Below are positions 52,544 through 61,578 of a DNA stretch of 64,000 nt, in pieces. The stretch comes from JAAYRQ01 sp035647815 (GTDB taxonomy: Bacteria > Bacillota > Syntrophomonadia > Syntrophomonadales > Syntrophomonadaceae), in contig DASRMR010000031.1 of assembly GCA_035647815.1 (NCBI GenBank), positions 9,738-73,737 on the forward strand, written 5' to 3'. Within the stretch, counting starts at the first letter, position 1; each line of letters opens with the position of its first letter. The translations under genes and the position numbers were made by a program. Under the pieces are notes generated by a model. The model was not told where the DNA came from. It ran no database searches and saw only the letters and a program-made list of their open reading frames with translations.

Positions 52544-53956
52544 TCACCACCTTAGCCACGCCATAAACCTTCTCACAAAATACCCTTTTTGAAATAACAG
52601 GACTAATGCGAACTTGTTTCTAATTTGTAGCTCACGCCAAAGATTAATCAGAACAAATAGAGATACAAGCGTACATAGAAACTCTGACATGGAAAATGAT
52701 ATCCAAACTCCATTTAGAGATAAGAATTTCGGTAAGATAAATAACAGAGGTAAAAAGAAAAATATTTGTCTAATAATAGATAAACACATAGCTGTTACAC
52801 CTTTACCTAAGGCCTGCAAAACGGTAAACAAGATATGTAATGGGCCCATAAGAGGGAATGTTATCGTAGCTAATTTTAGTGCATTTACAGCAATAGCAGT
52901 TAATTCTAGATTATTGGAAAAAAAGTCAACAATCCAGGTGGGGTATTGATGCAAAACAAAACATATAATACTCATATAAACAAATGATAAAAAAGCTGCT
53001 TTAATAATAACCTCTTTGACCCGGTCAGGATTACCAGCTCCATAAGCAAATGCTGCAATAGGCATAGTACCATGTTGCAAACCATAAACTGGCATATAAA
53101 TAAGTGATCTTATCCTTAAAAATATTCCAAAAGCTGCAATAGCAGTATAACTAAATCCTGCTAAGATACGGTTTAAAACTCCCATCAAAATGACCCCGGC
53201 TAATTCCATTACCATCGTCGGTATGCCGACCTTATAAATGCCATATATAACACTTAAACTAGGTTTAAAGCTTTTAAATGACCAAGTCAAAAGGTCTCGT
53301 CTATGTTTTACAATAATAATAACTATAAAAGTGTTGATAAATTGTGCACAGACAGTAGCAAGTGCTGCACCTTTAAGTCCAAACCCTGGGAAAGAACCGA
53401 CACCAAAAATTAAGATAGGATCAAAAATCACAGTTAAAGTCATGCCGATTAGAGAAATTAAAATAGGCAGGAAAGTATTACCTTCTCCTTGAATTATATT
53501 ACCTAAATTCATAGGTATAAATGTAAATATACATCCAGTTAATAGTATATGTAAGAAACCTTTGCTAAGATGAAATGTGTCAGGTGTACATCCGAAAAGT
53601 ATTAAGAGATTATCTAAATAATTATTACCGATATATGCAAAAGTGATTCCACAAATTATACTTAGAAAGATACCGTGCCAAGCAATATTATCGGCTAATT
53701 TAAAATTACCAGCACCTAAGGTTCTGCCAATTAAAGAGGTTAATCCTACTCCAGTAGCAGCTGCTAATGATACCATTAACATTTGAATAGGTATAGTTAT
53801 AGTCAAAGCTGCCAAAGCTGCAGATCCTAACTGAGCTACAAAAAATGTATCTATTATTAGGAGCATGGAATAAACTACCATGCCTAACATAGGTGGAAAA
53901 GAAAGTTGTAAGAGAAGGCGACCTACATCCTTATTAGCCATGTCGCTTCTGTTCAA
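52544..53956 (-). CDS. MATE family multidrug/Na+ antiporter
   Basis: A 470-residue membrane protein with about twelve hydrophobic helices and the MATE marks PPMLGMVVYSMLLIIDTFFV, GIPTMVMELAGVILMGVLNR and PIAAFAYGAGNPDRVKE. It likely exports cationic compounds by cation antiport. TTG start behind GGGGGG. It lies between holA and comEC together with a divergent permease, an insertion relative to the Bacillus order. Confidence 0.9.
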   Translation of the reverse strand: MNRSDMANKDVGRLLLQLSFPPMLGMVVYSMLLIIDTFFVAQLGSAALAALTITIPIQMLMVSLAAATGVGLTSLIGRTLGAGNFKLADNIAWHGIFLSIICGITFAYIGNNYLDNLLILFGCTPDTFHLSKGFLHILLTGCIFTFIPMNLGNIIQGEGNTFLPILISLIGMTLTVIFDPILIFGVGSFPGFGLKGAALATVCAQFINTFIVIIIVKHRRDLLTWSFKSFKPSLSVIYGIYKVGIPTMVMELAGVILMGVLNRILAGFSYTAIAAFGIFLRIRSLIYMPVYGLQHGTMPIAAFAYGAGNPDRVKEVIIKAAFLSFVYMSIICFVLHQYPTWIVDFFSNNLELTAIAVNALKLATITFPLMGPLHILFTVLQALGKGVTAMCLSIIRQIFFFLPLLFILPKFLSLNGVWISFSMSEFLCTLVSLFVLINLWRELQIRNKFALVLLFQKGYFVRRFMAWLRW

Positions 53957-54020
53957 TTCATTATCCCCCCTTTTTCAAAGTATGTTAGGGGAACAAGGAA
54001 TAGTATTAGGAGGTTGTAAT

Positions 54021-55346
54021 TTGAAAAAATTATCTGCCCTAGATAGATTTTTTAAACTTACTGAAAGAGGAACTACTGTCAACACAGAAATAATTGCTGG
54101 TTTTACTACTTTTGTCACTCTAGCTTACATAATTTTAGTTAACCCTAATGTATTAAGTGAGGCAGGAATACCAAAAGAGGCAGCCATAGCAGCTACTATA
54201 CTTGCGACTGTAGGTACTACGCTTATGGTTGGGTTAATCGCAAATCTGCCTATGGCCTCAGCACCTGGTTTAGGCTTGCAAGCATTTTTCACCTATACGG
54301 TTGTAATAGGTATGGGGCTAACATGGCAAACAGCCTTAGGTGCAGTATTTGTTTCCGGAGTTGTTTTTTTTATTCTAACTATAACCGGGGCCCTGCAGTA
54401 TATAGTTAAAGCTATACCTGAAGTTTTAAAAATCTCTATAAGTGTGGGAATCGGTCTTTTCATCGCATTCATCGGACTTAGAGCAGCAGGAGTTGTTGTG
54501 GCTGATCCGAATACTTTAGTAGCAGTCGGTGACTTGACTCAGCCTGCAGTTATCCTCAGTTTGTTAGGTGTTTTTGTAGCTGCTGCATTAATGTCTAGAA
54601 ATGTTAAAGGTGGTTTGCTTATTGCCATTTTAGGCACAACTGCAGTAGGTATGCTTTTAGGTATATTCGACTCACCTAAATCTTTTAGTGATGTTTTTAG
54701 TCTTACCCCACCTAAAATCGGAGCGACTTTTTGCCAACTTGATTTATTAGCAGCTTTTAAATACGGCTTAGTATCGATCGTATTCAGTTTTACTATTGTA
54801 GAAATGTTTGATAATATCGGTACCCTTATTGGCTTAACTCGTAGGGCCGGATTAGTAAATGAAGATGGAAGTATCCCTAACTTAAATCGCTTTATGTTAG
54901 CAAATTCATTAGGGACTATGTGGAGTGCTATTGTAGGTACTTGCACAGTTACAACTTATGTGGAAAATGCTGCGGGAATAACTGAAGGTGGAAGAACCGG
55001 TTTAACTGCTGTTGTAGTTGCTATCCTTTTCGCCTTAACTATGTTCTTTGCACCTTTAGTAAGTCTGATACCATCTTACGCTACTGCTCCAGCATTAATA
55101 ATCATCGGCGCTTTAATGTTACAAGGAATTACAGATATTGACTTTACAGATTTTTCCGATGCTCTACCAGCCTTTTTAACTATAATATTAATGCCCCTTA
55201 CTTATAATATTGCCCAAGGAATAGCTTTCGGTTTCATATCTTATGCTATTATCAAACCTTTGACTGGCAAAGCTAAAGAAGTTCACTGGTTAGTATATAT
55301 AATCGCAATTGTGTTTGTAATTAATTTCGCTTTGAGATTAGGTTAA
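54021..55346 (+). CDS. NCS2/AzgA-type purine permease
   Basis: A 441-residue membrane transporter of the AzgA branch (hypoxanthine, guanine, adenine). It starts LDRFFKLTERGTTVNTEIIAGFTTFVTL and has FDNIGTLIGLTRRAG and SALGT/ENAAGITEGGRTGLTAV motifs. I take the TTG at 54021 preceded by GGAGG; the frame runs upstream to 53880, but that part overlaps the divergent MATE gene and has no family match. Confidence 0.93.
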   Translation: MKKLSALDRFFKLTERGTTVNTEIIAGFTTFVTLAYIILVNPNVLSEAGIPKEAAIAATILATVGTTLMVGLIANLPMASAPGLGLQAFFTYTVVIGMGLTWQTALGAVFVSGVVFFILTITGALQYIVKAIPEVLKISISVGIGLFIAFIGLRAAGVVVADPNTLVAVGDLTQPAVILSLLGVFVAAALMSRNVKGGLLIAILGTTAVGMLLGIFDSPKSFSDVFSLTPPKIGATFCQLDLLAAFKYGLVSIVFSFTIVEMFDNIGTLIGLTRRAGLVNEDGSIPNLNRFMLANSLGTMWSAIVGTCTVTTYVENAAGITEGGRTGLTAVVVAILFALTMFFAPLVSLIPSYATAPALIIIGALMLQGITDIDFTDFSDALPAFLTIILMPLTYNIAQGIAFGFISYAIIKPLTGKAKEVHWLVYIIAIVFVINFALRLG

Positions 55347-55357
55347 TATTACTTATT

Positions 55358-57652
55358 TCACTCTACTAGCATAGGTTTTTTTATTTGTATTTTACTACCA
55401 TCAGTTTCGATATAAATAAGACCAGATTGGTTAGTCTGCAAAGAAATAATGCCCTTATCATTTAGATACTCTATTACTTGAAAATGCGGATGCCCAAAAT
55501 TATTATTCTTACCTGCTGATATTAGTGCATAACGAGGTTTAGCCTTTTCGTAAAAATCCGTAACTAATGAACTCTTACTACCATGGTGAGGAACTTTCAA
55601 AATAGTAACATTCGGTATTTCTGAATTTAGCAACATTTCTTCAATCCCTGCTTCTTCAATATCCCCAGTTAAAAGAATCGAAAAATCATGATGTTTTGCT
55701 AATAAGACTAGAGAATGATCATTGTAATTGTTTTTTGGATTATATTCTGGAGGTGGAGTTAAAACCTGAAAACTAAAATCAGCTTCAACATTTAGAAAAT
55801 GTCCACGATGTAGAGCTGATATAGGAACTTGCTTTTCTTGGGCAATAGATTTTAGTTTTTCATAATCCTCAACATCTTTTAAAGGATAGGGAATTATAAT
55901 ATTTCGAGTAGATATTTCGCTAACTACTGTTTCTAAGCCTCGTAGATGGTCAGTGTCAGGATGACTATTAATCACTAAAAATAGATTTCTTATACCACGG
56001 TGATATAAATAAGCTAAAACCTTTCTTTTACCTACATCAGTAAAATCACTTCCCCCACCATCAATTAGAATGAATTTACCTTGGGGGCTTTTAAGCAATA
56101 TACTATCCCCTTGCCCTACATCTATCATTACTATTTCGACTTTCCCTTTATTAAAAAGACTAGCAGGTAGTGATATTATTATAAGGTGCATAGCTATTAA
56201 GAGTACTCCTGTTATGAAAATCTTGCGGTTCCACCCTTTTACTAATTGGTAAATTATCAAAGCTAATCCTATATAATAAATCATGATTACTATCATACTA
56301 GGTGTAGCTACCCTCATATAAGCACCCGGGATATTCACCAAAAGATGATTGCTAAATAAGACTAGGTTGATTAAAGCTCCTATAGGAATAGTAATAAAAC
56401 TGAAAAGTAAACTCGAAAAGATTAAAACTACGATAGCTGTAAATCCTAAAATTACTATTAGGCCGATTATATACCCTAAAAGTACATTCGTAATTATGGA
56501 GATAGGGGTAAACAAATTGAAATGATAAGCGATTAAAGGTACTGTTGGAATCTGGGCACATAGGGGAATTAAGATATAATCGATTGCTTTGTTTTCAAAA
56601 GGTAAACTGTTTTTTATTATAGGATATAGATATACTAAACCCCAAGTAGCGGCAAAAGAAAGTTGGAAAGCAATCTTGAATGGTGCATAAGGATCTAAGA
56701 ATATTATAATTAAGCCGGCTAAGCCTAAGCTATTTAATAAATTCTTTTCCCCTCTTACATATAAGGCAAAAAGTCCAAGACCTGCCATCAGACTAGCCCT
56801 TTGCACCGAAATAGGCCATCCTACTAAAGTGCCATAAGCCAATAGCACCACTATACTCACATAAAATTTATTTCTTGATGATACACCTATTAAGGATAAA
56901 ATTCCATGAAAGAACAATAATAAAAAACCTACATGAAGACCAGACACTGCGAATACATGAACAATCCCGGTTCGCTGAAACTCTTCATATTGATTCTGAT
57001 CTATATTCTCCTTTTTCCCTAATAGCATACCTAGTAAAATACTAGCATCATCACTGCCCATATATTTTATAGTTGAAGTTTCTATATTATGGCGATATTT
57101 ACTACTAAGCTGGTATAAAACATTAGTATTACTAGCTATCAGGCGAATGTCTTGAGGCTTTTTTACATTTAAAATATAATTAATACCTTCTCGATGCAAA
57201 TGTGCCTTATAATCGAACTCTCCTGGATTACCTGGTGATACTGGTGGGGTTAATTTTCCTTTTATCTGAAGAAGATCACCTTTATTTAAGCTAGTATCAA
57301 AATTAACAAATACTTGCACCTTTTCCTTAAGCTTATCCTCATTATCAGTTTGCAGAATAAAACTACCCCGCACACCATCAAAAGTCGGATAATTTACCAC
57401 ATGTCCAGATAATTCATAATTATCATAGCTTGGTAAACTAGAAGGTAAACTTACAAATGATAAATTAAAGAAAAGTTCAGATAAAAGGAATATAATTAAT
57501 AGAATGAGAAATTCTAAGGATAATTTTGAAGTTAATATAAGATAAATTATTAAACCCGCAAACAAAAATAAAGCTATTAAGAAAAAATCATAATAAGCTA
57601 AAAGTAAAGCACTTAAAACTATAAGAAAATTCAAAAACCACGATCTAACCAT
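55358..57652 (-). CDS. comEC: Competence channel protein ComEC
   Basis: The DNA-uptake channel, 764 residues. N-terminal transmembrane helices and an OB-like domain are followed by the competence core (HVFAVSGLHVGFLLLF, GWPISVQRASLMAGL) and a C-terminal metallo-beta-lactamase domain (VGQGDSILLKSPQGKFILID, SHPDTDHLRGLE, LTGDIEEAG, KVPHHGSKSS) with intact metal ligands. It follows comEA with a 3-base gap. Confidence 0.95.
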   Translation of the reverse strand: MVRSWFLNFLIVLSALLLAYYDFFLIALFLFAGLIIYLILTSKLSLEFLILLIIFLLSELFFNLSFVSLPSSLPSYDNYELSGHVVNYPTFDGVRGSFILQTDNEDKLKEKVQVFVNFDTSLNKGDLLQIKGKLTPPVSPGNPGEFDYKAHLHREGINYILNVKKPQDIRLIASNTNVLYQLSSKYRHNIETSTIKYMGSDDASILLGMLLGKKENIDQNQYEEFQRTGIVHVFAVSGLHVGFLLLFFHGILSLIGVSSRNKFYVSIVVLLAYGTLVGWPISVQRASLMAGLGLFALYVRGEKNLLNSLGLAGLIIIFLDPYAPFKIAFQLSFAATWGLVYLYPIIKNSLPFENKAIDYILIPLCAQIPTVPLIAYHFNLFTPISIITNVLLGYIIGLIVILGFTAIVVLIFSSLLFSFITIPIGALINLVLFSNHLLVNIPGAYMRVATPSMIVIMIYYIGLALIIYQLVKGWNRKIFITGVLLIAMHLIIISLPASLFNKGKVEIVMIDVGQGDSILLKSPQGKFILIDGGGSDFTDVGKRKVLAYLYHRGIRNLFLVINSHPDTDHLRGLETVVSEISTRNIIIPYPLKDVEDYEKLKSIAQEKQVPISALHRGHFLNVEADFSFQVLTPPPEYNPKNNYNDHSLVLLAKHHDFSILLTGDIEEAGIEEMLLNSEIPNVTILKVPHHGSKSSLVTDFYEKAKPRYALISAGKNNNFGHPHFQVIEYLNDKGIISLQTNQSGLIYIETDGSKIQIKKPMLVE

Positions 57653-57655
57653 AAT

Positions 57656-58255
57656 CTATTTCACACTAATAGAGTCTTTAAGCGCCTCATATTTCTTTTC
57701 ACCAATACCGCTTACATTTTGAATCTCGCTTATATCTTTAAATGGGCCATTACTATTTCTATGGTCAATTATTCGTTGTGATAAAGCCGGACCAATACCA
57801 CTTAAAGTAGCTAGTTCGCTAGCATCCGCTTTATTAATATTAACCTTATTAGAAGAAATGCCAGAACCACTAGGTGTAGGGTTTTCTTCTTCTTCACCAA
57901 TAATAGGTATGTATATAGTTTCTTCATCTTCGATAATTCTTGCCATAGGGATTTGTTTTATTTCTGCTTCAGGTAGAAGGCCACCGGCCTCATCGATGGC
58001 TTCATAGAGCCTAGCCCCTTCAGATAATGTATAAATACCCGGTTTTACTACAGCTCCACTGACAAACACTACTACTGTAGTAGTTTCTATGAGTAATTCT
58101 GCTGGATCAATCTCTGCATCTTCTGCTAAAGTAATTAATTCTGCCTGACTAGCCTCTTTATCTGCCTTCTTTTGAGCATACCAACTGCCACCAATAAAAC
58201 TAAGTATTAAAATACCTATCATTACCCCTACGAGTCTTTTATCAAAATTCCCCAC
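57656..58255 (-). CDS. comEA: Competence DNA receptor ComEA
   Basis: A membrane-anchored DNA-binding protein that passes DNA to ComEC. N-terminal helix (VGVMIGILILSFIGGSW), SLBB domain (VFVSGAVVKPGIYTL), and helix-hairpin-helix pair (VNINKADASELATLSGIGPAL and ISEIQNVSGIGEKKYEALK). I use the GTG at 58255 behind GGGGTGG; the frame opens at 58264. Confidence 0.94.
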   Translation of the reverse strand: MGNFDKRLVGVMIGILILSFIGGSWYAQKKADKEASQAELITLAEDAEIDPAELLIETTTVVVFVSGAVVKPGIYTLSEGARLYEAIDEAGGLLPEAEIKQIPMARIIEDEETIYIPIIGEEEENPTPSGSGISSNKVNINKADASELATLSGIGPALSQRIIDHRNSNGPFKDISEIQNVSGIGEKKYEALKDSISVK

Positions 58256-58357
58256 TAGTACCACCCCATTAACAAATTTCTACATTTTATATTAAATTCC
58301 TTTATTTGGTGGGTGGAATTGTAAAATAGTAAAGGTTTTTATATCTTCACTATAAAT

Positions 58358-58384
58358 TTAAAAAAGCAGGTATTTCTACCTGCT
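58358..58384 (-). terminator. Terminator of the DUF1540 gene
   Basis: Hairpin AGCAGGTA / TACCTGCT with loop GAAA and a T-run on the minus strand. Confidence 0.85.
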
Positions 58385-58403
58385 ATTTAGTAAATAATTA
58401 ATA

Positions 58404-58568
58404 TTAACGTTTTTCGTAATTAGCACATAAGCTTTCATCTTGGGCTATACCACTATTAACATTTTGCACAGGTGATACTTCAATTGATTCTAATCCACAA
58501 TACTGACCTTTACTATTAAATTTGCAACTTGAAACTGTACATCCTATGGTTTGTTTTCCCATATCCAA
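58404..58568 (-). CDS. DUF1540 domain protein (Cys-rich, putative metal binding)
   Basis: A 54-codon protein with four Cys in the DUF1540 pattern: IGCTVSSCKFNSKGQYCGLESIEVSP, then a late Cys in SLCANYEKR. The cysteines suggest a bound metal; the function is unknown. The TTG at 58568 is 7 bases from AAGGAGG and is preferred over the ATG at 58562, which would be too far. Confidence 0.85.
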   Translation of the reverse strand: MDMGKQTIGCTVSSCKFNSKGQYCGLESIEVSPVQNVNSGIAQDESLCANYEKR

Positions 58569-58675
58569 AAACATCCCTCCTTATTTTTTAAATCATTTAT
58601 ATTCTGGTCGTTTTCATTGACTTATAGACAATGTAAATTTCTCAAAATAAGTTATTATTTAAAATTTGCTTTTTA

Positions 58676-58704
58676 TTGACTTTATGGGCACATTATCATA
58701 TAAT
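58676..58704 (+). promoter_or_regulatory. Consensus promoter of the T-box-like leader/tRNA-Ala unit
   Basis: -35 TTGACT (58676-58681), 17-base spacer, perfect -10 TATAAT (58699-58704). It points to the leader at 58731 and the tRNA gene. Confidence 0.85.
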
Positions 58705-58730
58705 TTTGTTTGATAATTAAATATAAAATA

Positions 58731-58852
58731 CAGTGATCCGGAGTAGTAAATGGCGATAACAGAGAGTCATTATATGGTGTAAAATGACAATAGTCATCGA
58801 ACTCGCCGGTGAGTACCATAAGTGATATTTAGCTTATGGCGGTGAACATCCG
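58731..58852 (+). promoter_or_regulatory. T-box-like leader (stem I) upstream of tRNA-Ala
   Basis: The architecture of T-box stem I is present. There is a K-turn (TGAT 58734-58737 with TGAG 58810-58813), a basal helix CCGG (58738-58741 with 58806-58809), the AGTA motif 58742-58745 and an ATGGC/GTCAT helix. The apical AGAGAG (58761-58766) and GGTGTAA T-loop pair close on GTCATT/AATGAC. The specifier position after CGAA reads CTC (58802-58804, Leu), although GCC (Ala) overlaps it. A stem III-like hairpin CCATAAG/CTTATGG follows. The T-box core is degenerate (CGGTGAACATCCG), lacking the intact UGGN bulge. No aminoacyl-tRNA synthetase or amino-acid gene follows; the next gene is tRNA-Ala. Confidence 0.7.
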
Positions 58853-58882
58853 TTATATTTTACCAAGTGGACAATTATTTGG

Positions 58883-58958
58883 GGGGCTATGGCGCAACTG
58901 GGAGCGCGCTTGAATGGCATTCAAGAGGTCGAGGGTTCGAGTCCCTCTAGCTCCACCA
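58883..58958 (+). tRNA. tRNA-Ala (GGC)
   Basis: A 76-base cloverleaf with acceptor GGGGCTA/TAGCTCC, anticodon loop ATGGCAT giving GGC, T-loop GTTCGAGTC and encoded CCA. It lies 30 bases after a T-box-like leader. Its 3' end is a plausible integration site for the adjacent recombinase. Confidence 0.95.
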
Positions 58959-58971
58959 TTACCGAAAAATC

Positions 58972-59008
58972 GGGGTTTAGAAGAAATCAAATTCTAAACC
59001 CTTTTCTA
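58972..59008 (+). terminator. Terminator after tRNA-Ala
   Basis: Stem GGGTTTAGAA / TTCTAAACCC with an A-rich loop and T-run; ends the promoter-leader-tRNA unit. Confidence 0.85.
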
Positions 59009-59112
59009 TTTACCTCTTAATTGTGATTTATAAAATCGGGTAAAATCAGTAATAATTCTAACCAGTTAAAATGTCATATACCACTAAAAATAATAATATA
59101 GGAGTGGTATAA

Positions 59113-60027
59113 ATGACTAATAAGGAATATATAAATTACTTCCTTATGTATTGTGAATCTAAAAATTTAACTCTTAATAGTGTCGATTGGTATAGGTTGA
59201 TGTTAGACAAGTTCCTTGAATACTCTAATCAATTTGATATTGAATTTGATACTATGACAACACCAGAAGCAAGGCAGTATATTAATTGGTTACAAAATCA
59301 AAACAATAGGGAAAATAAACCTTACCGTGATAATGCAATTAATGGTTTTATTCGAGGGGTAAAAGTATTTTTTAATTTCTTATATGAGGATGAATACATT
59401 GAAAAAAATCCTTTTGCTAAAGTAAAACAAATCAAAACAGATAAAGTTATTATTGAAACTTTTAAACCAGAAGAAATTAAAAAAATGCTCAACCAATTTG
59501 ATAGAAGTAGTTATTATGGTTTAAGAGATGCTTTATTAATTCGGTTGTTATATGATACTGGATTAAGAATTTCAGAAGCATTATCTATAAAAATTGATGA
59601 TATTGATCTTAATAGAAGTTTAATAAAGGTTTTCGGTAAAGGTCATAAAGAAAGGGTAGTTCCTTTTGGTCGTAATGTTAAACGGGAAATTTTAAAATTC
59701 CTTATTAGAAGAAGAAAAGAAATACCTAAACAAGTAGATGAAGGATATTTATTTTCTACCAAAGATGGTTTACCACTTTCATCTAGGAATGTTCTTCGTA
59801 AAATTAAAGAAATAGGTTCTAAGGCAGGAATAGAAGGCAAACGCCTTAGTCCACATACTTTCAGACATTCATTCGCTAAAACCTACCTTATGGCAGGTGG
59901 TGATGTTATATCATTACAAACTATAATGGGGCATAGTAAATTAGAAACAACTAGAAAATATGTTTATTTACTAACAGAAGATATTCAAAAGAAACACCGC
60001 CAATTTAGCCCCATGGATAATTTATAA
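59113..60027 (+). CDS. Tyrosine recombinase/integrase (XerC-like)
   Basis: A 304-residue phage-type integrase with an N-terminal SAM-like core-binding domain and a C-terminal catalytic domain. The catalytic set is complete: Arg152 (TGLRISEAL), Lys176 (GKGHKERVVPF), His248 and Arg251 (PHTFRH), His274 (MGHSKLETT) and Tyr283 (KYVY). AGGAGTGG precedes the ATG. It stands about 150 bases from the 3' end of tRNA-Ala, as expected if the element integrated there. Confidence 0.93.
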   Translation: MTNKEYINYFLMYCESKNLTLNSVDWYRLMLDKFLEYSNQFDIEFDTMTTPEARQYINWLQNQNNRENKPYRDNAINGFIRGVKVFFNFLYEDEYIEKNPFAKVKQIKTDKVIIETFKPEEIKKMLNQFDRSSYYGLRDALLIRLLYDTGLRISEALSIKIDDIDLNRSLIKVFGKGHKERVVPFGRNVKREILKFLIRRRKEIPKQVDEGYLFSTKDGLPLSSRNVLRKIKEIGSKAGIEGKRLSPHTFRHSFAKTYLMAGGDVISLQTIMGHSKLETTRKYVYLLTEDIQKKHRQFSPMDNL

Positions 60028-60046
60028 AAGTATTAAAGTATAAATT

Positions 60047-60074
60047 AGAGTAGGTTTTTTACCTACTCTTTTTT
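60047..60074. terminator. Bidirectional terminator between integrase and phage genes
   Basis: Stem AGAGTAGGT / ACCTACTCT with T/A-rich flanks on both sides, between two convergent genes. Confidence 0.85.
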
Positions 60075-60078
60075 ATAT

Positions 60079-61197
60079 TTAAAATAAACCTTTCAATCTG
60101 ATATTTTCCCTCTTTATTATTTCCCCATTATCAATATCTTCTGCAATTAATGTAATATAATAAATACTCGAATTTGCTTTAATACTACATTTAGTATCAC
60201 TAACTACTGATAATGTTGCTACACTAGTATTATTACCTTGATAATCAATACTAAAATTAAACTTAGCATCAGGGTCTAAATTTCCATTAATAAATTTATT
60301 AGCCGTATAAGTTATACTAAATCCTTGACTAATATTATTATCACCAGTAATTGAATATGATATTTCCTCACTTTGAGTTTTTACTAATAATTCACCAATA
60401 ACATTAGTATCTGTAAGAGTTGCATAAATTATAATATCCATATCTTCAGCATGAACAGTTAATATTCCATCACTATTAATAGTGGAATTTGCATTTTCAT
60501 CAAGCGACCAAACAACATTTAAATAATCATGAATTTCACCACTACCATCATAAATTTTAGCAATATAGGAATATTCACTATCTGGTTGTAATTCTGTTTC
60601 ACCTTCAATTACAATATACCATGGTTTATAATCAATATCAGTTGCTTCAGTACAAACAAACTCTATATCATTACTTTTTACTTTAAATATACAATGTAAA
60701 TGAATTAAACCACTTTGTGTTAAATCTATTCCTTCTACTTCATACAACCTACCCCATTTTGTAAATGTATCACTAATATTAATTTTAGATGTCATTTCGT
60801 TATGCTGCATAGTTAAAACAATTTTATTTTCTGGTACTGATATAAATGCGTTTGTTTTAATTCCAATAGTAGAGCCATAAATAATTACAGGAATACAAAC
60901 AGGTTGATTATCTATCTTAAAGCCGATAATGTGATTACAATACCTTATAATACTTTTATATTTATCATATCGTTTGCCATTAACTTCTGAAATAATAAGC
61001 CAATATAAGTTATTATATTTAATTCTATCCCCTTGATTTATCTTTGTTAAAGTTGATATTTGTTTATCATTAAAATCTGTTTTTATAGTTGTATTAGTAA
61101 TTACTGCTTTAATCGGATTGTTATCAATAAAAATATCCTCACCTAAATTAGCAAGGATAAAATTAAAATCATTTTCAGTTGGTTTAAGTATATTCAA
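60079..61197 (-). CDS. Phage head-closure/Ig-like structural protein
   Basis: A 372-residue protein beginning with a region found in clostridial phage connector/head-closure proteins (ENDFNFILANLGEDIFIDN, KSIIRYCNHIIGFKIDN), followed by one or more Ig-like domains from about residue 190 (SEYSYIAKIYDG, INSDGILTVHAE). TTG start behind GGGGG. The two-part layout fits a virion connector with an added surface domain, but the family call is from memory and moderate. Confidence 0.6.
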   Translation of the reverse strand: MNILKPTENDFNFILANLGEDIFIDNNPIKAVITNTTIKTDFNDKQISTLTKINQGDRIKYNNLYWLIISEVNGKRYDKYKSIIRYCNHIIGFKIDNQPVCIPVIIYGSTIGIKTNAFISVPENKIVLTMQHNEMTSKINISDTFTKWGRLYEVEGIDLTQSGLIHLHCIFKVKSNDIEFVCTEATDIDYKPWYIVIEGETELQPDSEYSYIAKIYDGSGEIHDYLNVVWSLDENANSTINSDGILTVHAEDMDIIIYATLTDTNVIGELLVKTQSEEISYSITGDNNISQGFSITYTANKFINGNLDPDAKFNFSIDYQGNNTSVATLSVVSDTKCSIKANSSIYYITLIAEDIDNGEIIKRENIRLKGLF

Positions 61198-61230
61198 TTC
61201 TATCCCCCTTTTCTTATTTAATAGAATTAT

Positions 61231-61578
61231 CTAATTACCAAACATATAAAAGAAATTAGCACCATCTTGAAATAATTCTTCATCATTGGGAATACGTCTA
61301 ATTTTATTTTCTAATTGGTTAATACGGGATAATAGGTTTTCATGGAATTGTGATACTGATATATCATCTTGTTTATAATTTTTCATTAATTGAGGTTGAT
61401 TAGCAATTGATTCTAATATAGATAATGCTGATTTTAAAATGTTTCTTTTATTAGTATTTGATGTAGGGTCATAATCTGTTTGGGGTTCTAGTTCAGATTC
61501 TAATAAATATATATCTAATTCAGTAGGGGTTAATTCTATTCCTTTGATTTCTAGTTGTAAGCGTTCTAGGTTAGTCAT
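61231..61578 (-). CDS. Phage head-tail connector-like protein
   Basis: A 115-residue acidic helical protein (LTPTELDIYLLESELEPQTDYDP, SALSILESIANQP), resembling small Gp6-type phage connector proteins. AAGGAGG precedes the ATG. It lies between a portal gene and the Ig-like gene. Confidence is limited by its size. Confidence 0.55.
   Translation of the reverse strand: MTNLERLQLEIKGIELTPTELDIYLLESELEPQTDYDPTSNTNKRNILKSALSILESIANQPQLMKNYKQDDISVSQFHENLLSRINQLENKIRRIPNDEELFQDGANFFYMFGN

Noticed and set aside
53880..54020. N-terminal extension of the NCS2 permease
   Set aside because: It overlaps the divergent MATE gene and has no family match; GGAGG and TTG at 54021 give a normal N-terminus.
54539..54946. 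Minus-strand frame inside the NCS2 permease gene
   Set aside because: Shadow of the permease coding sequence; no ribosome binding site or recognisable domain.
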